Numbered from the stretch's first letter, positions 39,086 to 50,936 are shown. The stretch: 64,000 nucleotides of DNA from Prorocentrum cordatum (GCA_963575745.1 CAUYUJ010007446.1:860660-924659); one strand, 5' to 3'. Notes: a model not told the origin generated them from the letters alone. Made by a program: numbers and translations.

Positions 39086-42000
39086 CTCGCGTTTCCCGAG
39101 CGAGCTGCAGGGCGGCGTTCCCGCGCGCGGCCCCGCCGCGGGCAGGGTCGGCGTCTGCGTTCGGGGAGGCGCCAGCGCCGCGGGCGCGGGCATTGGGCAA
39201 GGGCGGATCTGCGGCGATCAGCGGGTCGACGGCGGTCGCGTCTCGGACGACCTGTCCGCGCGCGGCGCCGCGGGCACCGGCGGAGGCAGCGCCTCCCGCG
39301 GTGGCGGCGGGGTTGAGGCAGTGTTTGGTCGGCCGCCCTGCCATGGCGGCGAGAGCAGCCCTCGCGCCAATGGCGAGCAGAAAGAGGCCCGGGGTTCCGC
39401 GGAGGAGCCACCCTGGGTGGATGCCAGTGAGCTGCTCAAGCTGGCAGATGGCTCGCGGCCCCGAGCCCGTGTGCGGCGGTCGCTGCGCGACGGCCTTGGC
39501 CGGTGCAGTCCGTCGGCTTGCGCGGCGCCCGCGTCGACCCGCCGCGGCCCCAGCGGGGCCGGCAGCGGGCCCGAGAAACCGCGGGGGCGCGGCGGCGCTC
39601 CCCTCGGCGAGGGCAGGAGCACCACCGAGTGTTGTTCTCGTGGATGGGTTAGTCGGCGCTGGGCCGAGCGGCGGGCGGCGCGCCGCGTCGCCGGTGGCGG
39701 GCGTCGCGAGGGGGACCTTCTATGCGCGGGGCACGTGCAACCCCGCTGCACCTGGCGACGAAACAAAGCAAAGTAGTCGCGCCCACAACGCAAGATACAT
39801 GCTCCGTATCTTGACTCCCTGAATGCACATGCGTACCCCCGCCTGAGGTCACTGCGGAGGCCGTGCAAGACTGGGCGAGAAGAAGGAGGGACTCACTGCG
39901 AATGTAACTTCCTCTATCGGCTGAGGGGGTCCGATTGAAGCGGCTTCAGTGCGGACTGTGGCGCACGGGGTCGCGCGCCCGACTGGGCGGGCCCAGTGCT
40001 GGACACAGGTCATTTGACCCGTGGCCTGCGCTGTCGGGGGGGGGCTCGGAGGCTTCCTCCCCCGGAGGGGTCGACGGGGGCATCGACGGCGGCTTCGGGC
40101 CTCTGCGCGCGCGAGGCGCTGGCCACTGCGTCGCCGCTTCCCGCTGCGGGGCAAGGCCGGTCTGAGTCTGCTGACGTTGGGCGACGTGGCGTCGAGGCCG
40201 ATGGAAGCGTTTGCCTGGGCCGTGCTGAGGTCAGCGGACTGGGCCATGAGCTCGTATATGGAGTCGAGTGCGTCCGCTTGGGTAGTCATCAAACGGGCTG
40301 TCGACTCTGTAGCCGCGGCGACTCTGGTTTCCAGGCCGCGGGCGCGCATGTCTCGCGCGTCGACGAGGCCCGCGAGCGCGCTGGGGTCGCGCGCGGGGGC
40401 AGGGGGCGGGTTCAGCGGCGGGGGAGCCGAACTCCGCTGCGCCCTCGTCGCAATTTCCTTCGACGTGGTCGACGACCATGGCTTGATGGCCAGGTGGCGG
40501 GCCCGTGTCAGCTGACGCCTGGGCGCCCCCTCGGGCTGCCGCGGCGCGCTGCGACGGGGTGACAGGCTTTGGTTTCGGCCCCTTGTTGGGCGGGGGCGCG
40601 GGGGGGGCCCCTTCGCCGGAAGGGTCCGGATGGCCCCTTGACGGCGTTTGGCGAAAGCGATCATCCGTTCTGCGCGTGTCGGCGAGGCGGGCGCCGCGCG
40701 CTGGGCGGTCGGGGCTGCCGCGAGGTCCAGGTTCCAGCTGCTCCTGCGGGGCCAGCACGGTCGCCCGAAGCGAAGATTCGCGGGGAGTTGCCCCCCCGGA
40801 CACCAGGGCGACGGACCGGGGGGCCTCTTATTGATTTTGCTTGCGATGTGCCCCAATGGCCTTTACCTTGACTGAGTCAGCGCAGGCCGTAGCGAGGTCT
40901 TGCCCAGGGTCTGAGTCTGGGCGCCAAATGGAGTCGCACTCGTCGGCGGTGTCTGGCAGTCGGGCGCTTCGGCCGAAGGAGATGTCGAAGGCCACCCCTC
41001 GCGGGCCAGACGCGCCAAGCACGTCGCGGACGCGGGCGGGCTCGACGCAGAAGGTGGCCGACAAGCTGCGCTTGCCTGCCTGCGCCCCGTGGCGGCGCAG
41101 GGGCCTGCAGGGCTCGGCAAAGGCCGCGCGCGGGAAGAGTTGCTCCCGCAGAAAGTCAATGGCTCCGCGTCAAGCGCCAGCTTCCAGGGTTGACGTCGGC
41201 TCGGTGGCGTCGCTGCATGGCTTGTTGCTGTGCAGAGCCGTCGCCTGACCGAAGTTTGCGCTGCCCTTTGTTTGGGGCGCCGCCTGCGAACTGCTGGGTT
41301 AACGCTTCCGCTCGGGCTTCGTCGGTTGCGGCAGTGGCTTCGTCTTCCCAATCGGCGCCGCGGACCCGCGTTACTTGCAGCGGCGGGTCGAGTTCCACGT
41401 CCATGGCGTTCTGGGCGCTTTGGACCTCGGTGCGTCCGAACTGGTCCATGGTAGCGTCGAGGTGGGCGGGTTGCGGTCGAGTGGGGCGTGGCGTCTGCCG
41501 TTTGACGGGGGCCTTGCACTTGCGCCCCGTGCGCTGCGGATCCCATTGGGCCGAGGACGACCGCGGCGAGTGGTTCGCCTTGGCGTTTGGGCGCAGCCAG
41601 GGCGGCTGGTGCGTTTTCGGCCGTTTACAGAGAGACTGAGCTCTTTTGCGCGGTCGCACCCGCGTCCGCGTCTACCACCGATTCGGGGGCCATGGAGACA
41701 GGAGCGCCCCAGTGCTTCGGGTCTACGAGGTAGCAAGGGGTAGCGATCGAGGTTCTTGGCGGCCGAGACTGAGCCTCAACGCCCATGGCATTTTTTGCGC
41801 GGGTGCGCTCGTAGTGCTCGCTGTCCAGGAGACCTTGCGAGCGGCGCGCATGCGGAAGCGTGCGCGTCGCATGTCTTCTGGAGAGCCGCGGCGGGTAGTC
41901 CAGACCAGCTCCAGTGCGTCGTCGGCTCTCTGGGCGAGGTCGTTGCAGGCTGGCACTGAACGGTTGCTTCCGACTTGGCGGGGACCCTCGACGCGCGCGT

Positions 42001-42230
42001 CTCTCCGCGCGAGCTTGCTCTCGGAGCCGGGCGCTGTGCGCCGGGGATTTGGGCGGTGAGCGCCCACGCGGCGCCGCGGTCGAGACGGCGCCGTCGCGCG
42101 CGCTGGCGGGGAAGAAGGCGGCGGGCGCATCAGTTGCGCCCCCGGGGGGTGGGGGCGGCCTCGCCTCGGGAAGGCTACGTCGAAGGCGCACAGGCACCCC
42201 AGTACCTTGAGCTAAGCGGCTGCCCGCTCT
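39086..42230 (-). pseudogene. decayed GC-rich coding block (retroelement ORF-like)
   Basis: No frame is continuous, but minus-strand segments look like protein: MDQFGRTEVQSAQNAMDVEL, then VTRVRGADWEDEATAATDEA and ALTQQFAGGAPNKGQRK (41470-41180); SARLPDTADECDSIWRPDSD (about 40980-40910); and VDARDMRARGLETRVAAATE with MTTQADALDSIYELMAQSAD (40370-40220), a likely coiled coil. Pro/Ala/Arg-rich linkers join them. The block ends on the minus strand in the A-run and hairpin at 39085-39040, which suggests a retroposed transcript. No enzyme motif recognised. GC is very high, so spurious open frames are common here. Confidence 0.35.
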
Positions 42231-42654
42231 AGCTCACATGGGAGCCAAGCGCGGCCCGTGAGTTGATTTAGTCAACGCCCCTGCCTTGCCGCCGCATCGC
42301 CGTCGCGACGTTGCGCTTGCTCCGAAGCTGCGTCTGCTTCGGCTATGGCCGCAAAAGAGCGCCCCGCCCCGCCGCGCGCGCGCGCCCTCTGGGCGCCCTC
42401 CTCGGCCGGCCGGGTCTCGTCCGCCCATCGCGGTCTCAGCTTGGCTGAGCGGCGCACTTACGTAGGCAATCGCGGGAATGTACATCACCCGTTAGTCGCT
42501 TGAGCCTGAGCATGAAACTACGACGGGAAGAAGATCATCAGGAACCCGAATGCGCTTGGCCGCTTAGTCGGCTTGCGAAAGCTCCCCTCCCGACGGAGAA
42601 TTGGCAAGGCATCGGTTTCCACCGATGCAAGCGCCGTCGCGGTAGGGGGAAGCG

Positions 42655-45420
42655 ATGTCATTCCACTCAGTGGACAATTCGCGAAGGAAGGAAGACCAAC
42701 TCCATAGCTCAAGCACAAACGTTCCGGGGCTGCTTCCTCTGACTGCGGGGGAAAGCACCCCGCGCACTCATCCGAATATCAGCTGGAACATGTCTGACGT
42801 CGATGAGCACCGCCAAGATACTCCAAGGGCCACTGACGACCAGGGGCCCGATTGGCCCCGGCGTGGCGAGCAGATGCAAATGCCGATCGCCGGCCAACCT
42901 GACGCCGCCATGCACCTGTCGGAGGACGAGCAGGACCTGGCGTCTATCTCATCAGGAGCAAGTCTCTCACAAGTCGACGCTCAGACTGCTAGCCTACGGG
43001 AGTGCTGAAGGGAGGGGTAATTGGGGCCTATGGCGTCAGTTCTCCTGCTCCCCTGGCCGACGATCTATTCTCTGCGTCCGTGCCCCTCGCCGACTGCGAG
43101 GAGGCCGCGTCCCCCCCCCGATGACTCCCTCGAGCGGGATCTCGAGGGAAGCATGGAGCGCCAGACCGCGGACAACCCGGCCAGATCCGCTACCGAGCAA
43201 AGGCGCAAGACGGTCAGTCTCTCAATGACGCCCCTGCTCACTAAGCGGAAGAGGTCTGATGGCGTGCTTGAGGAAGGGCTTATGCACGCTCCGGGGGGAA
43301 CTGGCAGCCGTGCGCCGGGGCCTCCCCAGCCCCCTGTCCAGCCCGACCCTCGGCCTTCGATCCCAATGCCCTAGACCCTTGGCCCGCGCGCCCGCCCCCC
43401 CCGCGAGAGGAGCTCGGAGGGGGGCAGACCGAGGGCGTCACGACCGCAATCGGAAGCATCCGACCTGTCGATCCTGTCAGGCCGGTCGAGCGCGTTCAGC
43501 ATGCGCATCAACGCGAAGTGCGCTCATTTCGGGGCGCGGTGCGTGGCGCTCCCTGAAACGCGATGCCTTGTGGCGCTAGGCCAATGCGAGAAGCCAGTCT
43601 GCCATGGGTGCTCCAGGTTCCGTGGCGTTTGCAATCTGAACGTCTTGCGCCCTGTGCGCCATGCCCCAGCCTCGCGCGCCTGCGCCGGAATGCGAGCGAG
43701 AGCGCGGCGCGAGGCCGAGGAGAGGAAGAGGCTCGAGATCGCAGGGGCCCGAGACCGAGGCATGGCCGAGATGCGCGAGCAATTCCGACATTAAGAACTC
43801 CAGCAACAAGCTGCCGCCGCTCTCCAGCTAGAGCGGGATCGAGAGGCAATTATGAATGTCATGAAGCTTCTTGCGGGGCGCCAACAGGCGGCAGCGGCCG
43901 AGCAGGCCCTTGCGGCGACAGCCGAGGTGCGTGAGCTTGCCCGCCGGCTGGAGGCTGGAGCCGAGGTCGCTGCTGCATCCGAATGCCACGCGCAACTTCC
44001 AGACAAACACCTCGCAGAGGGAGCCAGGCGCGTCGTCCGGGGGGCTGTCGGGGCTCAGCGCGCGACTGTGTCGGGCGCGGCCCAGGAGCTCCAGGAAGCA
44101 GGAGATCGGAGTGCGCGTCTAGCGGCAGAGGCAGCCGCTGCTGTCAAGCTGTCCGAGTCGGACCGCGCCGCTGCTGAGATCGCGGTTCGCCAGGCAGCGA
44201 AAGAGAAGTCAGCCGCTGAGGCGCGAGCGCGGGGCGCAGTGCTTCGTGCGCAATTCCAAGCAAAGGTCGTTGCTCAAGAGGCGAACGCGAGCTATGCCCA
44301 CTCCGCTGCCGAAGTCTGGACCGCCTTGGAAAAGGCATGGCAAATCGAGGTGCGCGCCCGAGACGAAGTTGTCGCCAACGCTCAAAAGGCGGAGCGGAAG
44401 GCCGTGCAGACGATGCAGAATTGGGAGGCCGAACGGGAAAAGCTCTATCGCAAGGTCAACGAACACCAGGCACAGTGGAATCCGATCGGGACGTTCGGGG
44501 GCGTCAACGGGGGCCGCGTCATCTGCGGCTCCGGCTGCTGTTGCTGCGCGAGCTCCGGCGCCGCCGGTGCCGCCCGCCGTGGGAAAGCCAGTTGCGCCGA
44601 GACAGGGCGCGCGCCACCCTTGCACGGGCGCCCCATGGCTTTTCATTTGCTCTAGGACGGCCCGCCGCGACTGAGGCTCATGCCAGAAGGGGCACTTGCG
44701 ATGGCCACTATGTCCCAGAATACGAGATGTCTGTCTATTGTTTCGACCGTGAGACGGCGCGGAGAGATGGCGCAGCTGAGAATAGGCATCAAAAAACAGA
44801 GGATAAGGAATGCGAGGCGAGGAAGATGCTCTAGGAACGGATCGTCGCTGCCTCTGCACCGGGAGCTGGCCCATTTGACTGCCCGCCGTTGCCTGCGCCC
44901 GCCCGCGGACGCGCCCCGGGCGGCGCTGCGCGCCGGGCGGGGGGCGCCGAGTCAAGGAGGCTGCGCGAGTTCGAACGGGCCGCCAGGGCCAAGAGCAAGA
45001 GGTTCGAAGAAATGCTCGAAGGTGCGATGCGACGGGAAGAGGGCCACGCCAGGGCGCAGGGCGAGCGCAATGCGAAGAGCCAGGAGATGCGCGAACAGCG
45101 CGCCGATGCTGCTCTTGCAGCGCAAAAGCAGGCCAGGATAACGAGAGGAGGGCCGGGGCTCAGTTGCAAGAGGATATCAAGGCCCACGCTGAGCGAGCGC
45201 GAGCTCGCCTCGATACCTCTTTCCTGGGATACACGCCGCCAGGTCCGGGGGGCTCGTCCAGTATCGTCAGGCAAAAAGACAAATTATTTACTGCGTGGAA
45301 CTCCCCATATGCGCATCTATTCGCATGGACCTGTCCGCCGTGAATGGCTAGGCGCAAGAGCTTTCGAATATAAACGGGTTCAGTTGTGGCGGTCTGGTCA
45401 TGAATCTACTTGCGAATGAA
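42655..45420 (+). pseudogene. decayed coiled-coil gene with Cys-rich segment
   Basis: From 42655 to 44490 a single phase is open except for TGA/TAA at 43006-43020, TAG at 43372-43374 and TAA at 43792-43794. It encodes a Ser/Asp-rich start (MHLSEDEQDLASISSGAS), a charged part, a Cys-rich segment (KCAHFGARC, then QCEKPVCHGCSRFRGVC; 43510-43635) and a long Ala/Glu/Arg coiled coil (AEQALAATAEVRELARRLEA; SAEVWTALEKAWQIEVRARD) to about 44470. It then continues in other phases: a Pro/Ala linker, GHYVPEYEMSVYCFDRETAR, TAG at 44832-44834, and a second coiled coil (LREFERAARAKSKRFEEMLE; 44955-45140). No family recognised; the architecture resembles first ORFs of retroelements. Confidence 0.45.
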
Positions 45421-45439
45421 TTGGAGTGTGAATGAGCCT

Positions 45440-46100
45440 CAGTAGTGCGAGCGCGTCTCTGCGCATGAGCTTGGGGCCTCCTGGGGCCTTCTGAAACCTA
45501 CTGGGGCCTCCAGGGGCCTCTTGGGGCCTCCCGGGGCCTCCTGGGAACTCCCAGGGGGGCTTCGTGCCCCAGGAGAGGCCCAATCGATAGCAACCGGCGT
45601 GCATATGACATTGCGGATTGGAGCCACAGGAGAAGGGCAATTTATAGGAACACGCGTAAAGCACCAAGGACTCGCGCCCCAGGAAAAGCCCAACATATAG
45701 GAACATAAAACATGTAAGATTGCGTTCGCAGGAGAAGGACGCTTTATAGAAACATGCGTATAACGTCAAGGATTCGTGCTCCAGGCGAGGCCCAATCTAT
45801 AGGAGCAAACGTAAAACACATGGGATTGGAGCCACTCCTGTTGCCTTCTGAGGCCTCCTGCTCCTGGGGCCTCTCGGGGCCTCCTGTTGCCTTCCGAAGT
45901 CTCCTGGCGCTTCCTGTGGCCTCCTGGGGCCTCCTGTGGCTTCCTGAGGCCTCCTGGAGCTTCCTGGGGTCTCCTGGAGCCTCTTGGGACATCTTGTGGC
46001 CTCTTGAGTCTTTCTGCGGCCTCCTGATGCCTCCTGGGACTTCATGTGGTCCCCAGGGGCATCCTGGAGCCTGTTGGAGCATCTGGCGGCATCCTGAGGA
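45440..46100. repeat. GGCCTCCTGGGG minisatellites around a 53 bp tandem repeat
   Basis: About 12 bp units of CTCCTGGGGCCT at 45470-45560 and 45835-46085. Between them are five degenerate units of 49-56 bp, starting at 45571, 45627, 45680, 45729 and 45782, each beginning CAGGAGAAGG or similar and containing TATAGGAACA. Confidence 0.85.
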
Positions 46101-46169
46101 GAACCTGCGCCCGCGAGTCTGGCCACCAAAACAGGCAAACCGAACGCGACATCCTCCAAATCTGGCCCA

Positions 46170-46795
46170 CCTGGGGGGTGAAAATGAGCGCCTCGCTCGA
46201 GACATCCTCCAAATCTGCTCCGAAAGCGAAGGATGTTGGAACAAAAGACAGGCAAGCCGCTTGAGACATCCCCACAAAACGGCCGCGAACGGGACCGTGT
46301 CACACCCCTCGGCGGCCCCCCATTAGGGGCGTGAAAATGAGCGCCTCGCCCGAGACATCCCCCAAATCTGCTCCGAAAGCGAAGGATGCTGGGACAGAAA
46401 GCAGGCAAACCGCTTGAGACATCCCCACAAAACGGCCGCGAACGGGACCGTGTCATACCCCTCGGCGGCCCCCCTTGGGGCGTGAAAATGAGCGCCTCGC
46501 CCGAGACATCCCCCAAATCTGCTCCGAAAGCGAAGGATGCTGGGACAGAAAGCAGGCGAACCGCTTGGGACATCCCCGCAAAACGGCCGCGCACGGGACC
46601 GTGTCACACCCCTCGGCGGCCCCCCTTTAGGGGCGTGAGCATGAGCGCCTCGCTCGAGACACCCTCCAAATCTGCTCCGAAAGCGAAGGATGCTGGGACA
46701 GAAAACAGGCAAACCGCTTGAGACATCCCCACAAAACGGCCGCGCACGGGACCGTGTCATACCCTTCGGCGGCTCCCCTTAGGGGTGCTGAAACC
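46170..46795. repeat. 151-155 bp satellite, four copies
   Basis: Units start at GTGAAAATGAGCGCCTCGC (about 46176, 46331, 46482 and 46637) and include CCCAAATCTGCTCCGAAAGC, GACAGAAAGCAGGC, CGCTTGAGACATCCCC and AAAACGGCCGCG. The first unit carries CGCTCGAGACATCC (46194), the word shared with repeat A. Confidence 0.92.
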
Positions 46796-46829
46796 AGCGC
46801 CTGAGTCGAGGTCTGAGTAAGTCAATAAG

Positions 46830-47010
46830 TCTGGGTATGAGTAAGTCTTAGTGTGAGAATCTGATGTGTGTTGAGTAAGGCAGAAAATCAGAAGGTCCGA
46901 GTATGAGTAGGTCTGAGTATGAGTAGGTATGAGTATGAGTAGGTCTGAGCATGAGCAAGTCTGTGCATGAGTAAGTCTGTGCATGAGTAAGTCTGGGTAT
47001 GAGGAGGAGG
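46830..47010. repeat. 12 bp minisatellite (GAGTAGGTCTGA type)
   Basis: Alternating GAGTATGAGTAG and GTCTGAGTATGA words, about 14 units. Confidence 0.88.
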
Positions 47011-47082
47011 GGGGAAGAAGAAGAGGAAGAGGAAGAAGGAGTAGGAGGCGTCCAAGTAATAGCAATAATCCCATCTTAGGAT

Positions 47083-48260
47083 ATGGGGAATAAGGATGGG
47101 CTGGCTCCCCCGAAGAAGGCGCTAGCCATGAGGCGCCCAGGCCCCGGCCCCCCAGACGATGATGGCGGAGATGACGATGGCGACGATGAGGATGACGAGT
47201 GCCCCCACCCTGAAGATGAGGAAGGCCATGTTCCCGATGGGCCAGGAGACGACGATCCCGACCGCCGTCGTCGGCGCGGCGGAGGACCGCCTGACGGCGA
47301 CCCGCCCGGAGGCTGCGGGGGCGGCGGAGCCCCCGCCCCCCTCGTGGACGCGGTTCCCGCCACTACGCAGCAGTGGAACGACGCTGGCAAGACCGAGAAG
47401 ATCGTCTTGGAAACGATCCCCGACGCGGCCATCTAAAAGATGGCAGCGCAACGCGCCCAGGATTGCGGCGTCAGCATCGCCGAACTGCGAGGAAGCAATC
47501 GGGCGGATATCGGACGCGTTCGACCTCGAGAAAGTTGAGGCGGAGGAGCTGAAGGACTCTGGCCGTTGTGCCTGGCTTGACCTAGTGATTGCAGCGGGCC
47601 ACATGGCTTAAGTCAATATGGTAGTCAGGGATGAACAATCCGCCTGTCCGCTCCGTCACCTTGCGAGCGAGATAGACAGGCTAGACATTCCCACGCAAAC
47701 CGCCCGGAAAATGATGAGGGGTCGTGAGATCCTGCGTATCATGGCCGTCCACGTGACCACCCGCTTGAATCGCGGCCGGGTGCATACGTGCGCGGACCCG
47801 ATGGAGTTAAAGGTCCGTGGCGCGGGCAAGGAATCGGACGGCGACCTATTTCCGCATTCCACTTCCACGTGGGTGGGAACGCTCAACGATACGGAGGAAT
47901 TGAATGACTCCTTCCGCCCCGCTATACAGGATCGTTCCTATCGACGGATGCAGAAGTGTGCTTGCATGCAATGCGCGCTGCTGATTTATGTTCACTGCAA
48001 CGACGAGTATGGTACGGGAGTGAAGACACACGCGCAGTCGCTATGAAACGCCAGCGATTTCATGCGCAAGGAGCGCGGTCAGATCAAGCGCGAGAAACAG
48101 CGGAGAACGCTGAACGTCCGAGGCTTCTCTGCGGGGGGCGCGGGCAGCGGCGGAGGGGGCGAAAGAACCGGCAGGGGCGGGCAGAACTTCCGCGTGGAAG
48201 ACGGCCGCTTCAAGAAGCAAGCGCGGCGCAGGCGGCGCCGCCGGCCGGTTCGCGTTCGGC
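47083..48260 (+). pseudogene. Gag-like remnant (retroelement capsid)
   Basis: 47083-47436 encodes an acidic/Pro/Gly N-terminus (DDDGDDEDDECPHPEDEE) and KTEKIVLETIPDAAI followed by TAA. In another phase comes IGRISDAFDLEKVEAEELKD (about 47500-47560). 47618-48046 encodes LASEIDRLDIPTQTARKMM, GREILRIMAVHV and FPHSTSTWVGTLNDTEELND. The order resembles a Copia-type capsid (GRxIL, then a helix with F-x-x-x-W-x-x-x-L). A basic tail, RKERGQIKREKQRR, follows at about 48065. At least two frame changes are needed. No matching protease or RT lies downstream, so this is a fragment. Confidence 0.4.
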
Positions 48261-49735
48261 GGCAGCCCCTCGCGACCTTGCTGCTGCAGCGGCGCCGACG
48301 GCTGCGGAGCGCCTCGCAGGCCTCTGGGCCCGCGTCGCCGCCTTTCAGCCGCTCCAAGAGCGCGCCGCCACCGCGGCGCAGTCGGAGACGGAGGCGGCGG
48401 CCGCTGTGGAGGCAGAGCGGGCTCCCTGGCCGCTCGAACGCAGGCTGCAGCAGGCGGTGGAGACCCCCTGCGCACGCGGTCCGCGGCGGCCCGGAAGGCG
48501 TGGCAGGTCGCCTCGGGCGCGCAGGAGGTGGCCGATCCGGCTGCCCAGGCCGCTGCGGCGACGGGGCCCTGCAGGCGGCGCGCGCCGAGGCCGAGGAGGC
48601 TGCCGCCCGGCAGGCGCTGAGGCGGCGCAGGCCGAGGCCTCCGCTGGAGGAGCCGCTGCGCTTGCGGGCGAACCTGGGGCCCCTGGGGGGGGGCTCGACG
48701 CGGCCTTCGAGGCGGCGCCGGCAGCGGCGCCCCCCCGCCGCGCAGGCCGCCGCGGTCGCTCTACTGGAGCAGCTTCGCGAGGTGTTGGCGGCGGCGCCAG
48801 GAGACGCAGGGCTTGCTGGGCCTGCCGTCGGCGCGGCGGCGGCGGCGGCCAGCTGGGGCGTCGTCTCAGGGCAGCGCGGAGGCGCGGCGGTTGCGGCGCC
48901 GGCAGATGCGGGCACGCCTGCCGCGGGAGCCCCCCCGGGGGAGGCCGGACCTCCGCCGCCCCGCGACGCGCGCGCGACGGCTTCGCTCGGCAGCGGCAGG
49001 CGGCGCGCGGCCTCAGTAGGCGCGTGGGCTGCGCGATGGTTTCCTCCGTCCCGGGCGGGGTCCTCGAGGACGGCGACCGCTCCCGTGGCCCGCATTCTGC
49101 TTTTCGCCCGGCCCGCGCAGCTGCCGCCCGGGCAGCGGACCTTGCTCTTGCGGCGGCGCGCGCGCCTTGCCGCAGCGGCACCTGGCGGTGCCTGCGGGCG
49201 CCTCGCATGCGCAGCGGCCGCCGCCGTCGGGCGCCCTGCAGCAGCCGGGGCGCGCAGAGCGCCGCGCCGTGGAGGGCCAGGACGGCCCAAGTGCGAGCAG
49301 CAGATGCGTCGCGGGGCTGCTGGCCGCCGCCTGGGCCGCCGCCCTCGCGAGGTTACCGGGCGGAGCATCCGGCGGCCGCCTTCCAGGGTGCCCTGGGCAT
49401 GGCGCGGGCGTTGGGTTGCCGCGCGGCGGGCCTGGCAACCGCCCTCCTGGGGCCGCCCAGTGCGCCGCCGCCGGAGCCCTCCTGGGCCGCCGGCCGTCTG
49501 CCCGCCGCCGCGGCCGCAGGAGGTGTCGCAGTCGCGCCGCGGCAGGGCGGGGTCGGGCGGCTCGCGCCGGCCGGCGGGAGGCTGGCGCGGCGCCGCCGGC
49601 AGCGCAGCCGTCGGCGCGAACGACGGGGAGGAGGCGCCCGCGATGAGTGCCAGGATCGCACGAGTGCGAGCAGCAGATGCGTCGCCATGGGCTGCCGGCG
49701 CTGCTCCGGCCCTCCCTGGATCGCCGGGTGCTGAG
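48261..49735. other. extremely GC-rich block, open in four or more frames
   Basis: Several frames of 500-590 codons overlap on both strands (for example 47956-49734 plus, 48062-49804 plus, 49740-48079 minus), all Ala/Arg/Gly/Pro-rich. Openness comes from very high GC, and no frame can be chosen. It lies upstream of a LINE endonuclease start and could be its first part. Confidence 0.5.
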
Positions 49736-49739
49736 CCCA

Positions 49740-49943
49740 TGGAGGGGCGCCAGGGTCGGAGAGGCGCAGCGCCCCGGCCCGCCGTCCGCGCCTCGGACCG
49801 CTAGGTTTCTCGTGGCTAACGTCACCAGTTGGCGTGCGATCTGGAAGGGTCTTCTCGCGGCGGGCGCCGACGCGCGGTTCGTCCAGGAGGCGCGCACCCC
49901 GTCTGGCGAGATGGAGGCAGCCGCGGCCAGTGCTGAAGCGTGA
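49740..49943 (+). pseudogene. LINE 5' fragment: start of the AP endonuclease
   Basis: In the frame ending at 49943: ARVGEAQRPGP, then RFLVANVTSWRAIWKGLLAA and DARFVQEARTPSGEM. VGEAxxPGP leader, NVTSW (metal-binding Asn) and QEAR (catalytic Glu) are the usual opening of dinoflagellate LINE endonucleases. The frame ends in TGA about 20 codons after the Glu, and no further endonuclease or RT follows. This is the opposite of ordinary 5' truncation. Confidence 0.65.
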
Positions 49944-50180
49944 ATATTGCTTGGACCGCCAAAAAGTATTCAGCGGGAGCCCGACCCCCAAGTAGATCGT
50001 GAGGAGGTCCGAAGCGAGAGCGCGATTCCTGAGTGTCGAGGATCAGAAACTGGCTAACTTGTGAGGAAGTCTCAAGCGAGATCGGGATCCCTGAGTAATT
50101 TGCAAGGACTTCGCAAGCGAAAGCCTGATTGCTCAATGAACTGTGAGGAAATGTCAAGCGGGAGCCGCTGTTGTTGTAAC
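49944..50180. repeat. degenerate tandem repeat, about 65-75 bp
   Basis: Three to four units with GTGAGGA, AGTCTCAAGCGAGA or similar, and a following GATTCCTGAGT or GATCCCTGAGT (starts near 49998, 50061, 50107 and 50144). CAAGCGAGA is the near-reverse of the TCGCTTGAGAC word in the 46 kb satellite. Confidence 0.6.
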
Positions 50181-50289
50181 TCGGGGCCAGGGGCGCAGTG
50201 TGACGCTCAAGACTTTCCCTGCCAAAGAACACGGTGCGACCCCCGGGAAGGGCACGCCAATTGAAACAAAAAACGAATGTGCACCGGGG

Positions 50290-50700
50290 GAGGGGGATCA
50301 ACATCAATTATTCTTCAGCGGTGAGAATTCAACACCAATCACAACAACATCACCAACAAAAACAACAACAATATCAACAACCCTCATCTCAACAACAACG
50401 CTACTACGAACAACATCAACAGCAGAAGCAGCAGCAGCCACAACGGTAACTATCATATGACAAGAGGAACGAGGGAGGGATACCGATGGGGAAGGAAAAT
50501 GAGAGAGAGAGAGAGAGAAAGGGAGGGGAAGAGAGGGAGGGAGGGAAAGGAATGGGAAAGACGGAGAGGGAGAGGCAGGGAGAGATGAGCAGGTGGGAGG
50601 AGGACAGAGGATGGGAGAAGAAGGAGGAGGACGCAGGCGAAGGAGGAAGAGGAGGAGGAGGAGGAGGGCAGAAGAGGAGGGGCAGGCGCTCACTCCCTCC
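50290..50700. repeat. CAA-rich then GA/GGA-rich simple sequence
   Basis: CAA/ACA triplets at 50300-50450, then GAGAGAGAG and GGGAGG at 50490-50590 and GGA triplets to about 50690. Confidence 0.9.
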
Positions 50701-50818
50701 CGCGGCAGGTGGGTGTGCAAGACGTGTTCCGGCAGCGGGGGCCGCTGGTGGGAGCAGCCGCGCACGCAGGCGGGCGCGCCGGCTGCCTTCCTTCGGAGAC
50801 CCATCAAAGGAAACATAA

Positions 50819-50936
50819 ACTTTCTGAGCTCTGCGCGGATTTTTTGGATCGGCGCTGGGCCCCTCTGGCGGCGCTTGCGGCGCCGCGGTCTCCAGCGCCG
50901 ATCCAAGAAATCCGCGCGAAGCTCCGAGAGTTTCTG
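50819..50936. repeat. imperfect inverted repeat, arms about 40-47 bp
   Basis: Left arm 50819-50858 contains GCGCGGATTTTTTGGATCGG and right arm 50890-50936 contains the complement, CCGATCCAAGAAATCCGCGC, ending in AGAGTTTCTG against CTTTCTGAGC. About 31 bp of GC-rich sequence separates them. The RNA would fold into a long hairpin. Confidence 0.85.

Noticed and set aside
41097-41108. GCAGGGGCCTGC as another member of the Copia hairpin family
   Set aside because: It has a two-base loop, lies in GC-rich sequence outside the element and is a likely chance palindrome.
42497-42512. CTTGAGCC on the plus strand as a minus-strand leader relic
   Set aside because: Adjacent bases (ATGCTCAG) do not match the leader beyond GGCTCAAG.
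46170-46795. Regular repeats that could be taken for a CRISPR array
   Set aside because: Units are tandem over their whole 151-155 bp without unique spacers, and the genome is eukaryotic.
48062-49804. Frames of 550-590 codons on both strands
   Set aside because: Four or more frames are open at once because of very high GC, so openness is no evidence; kept only as a described block.
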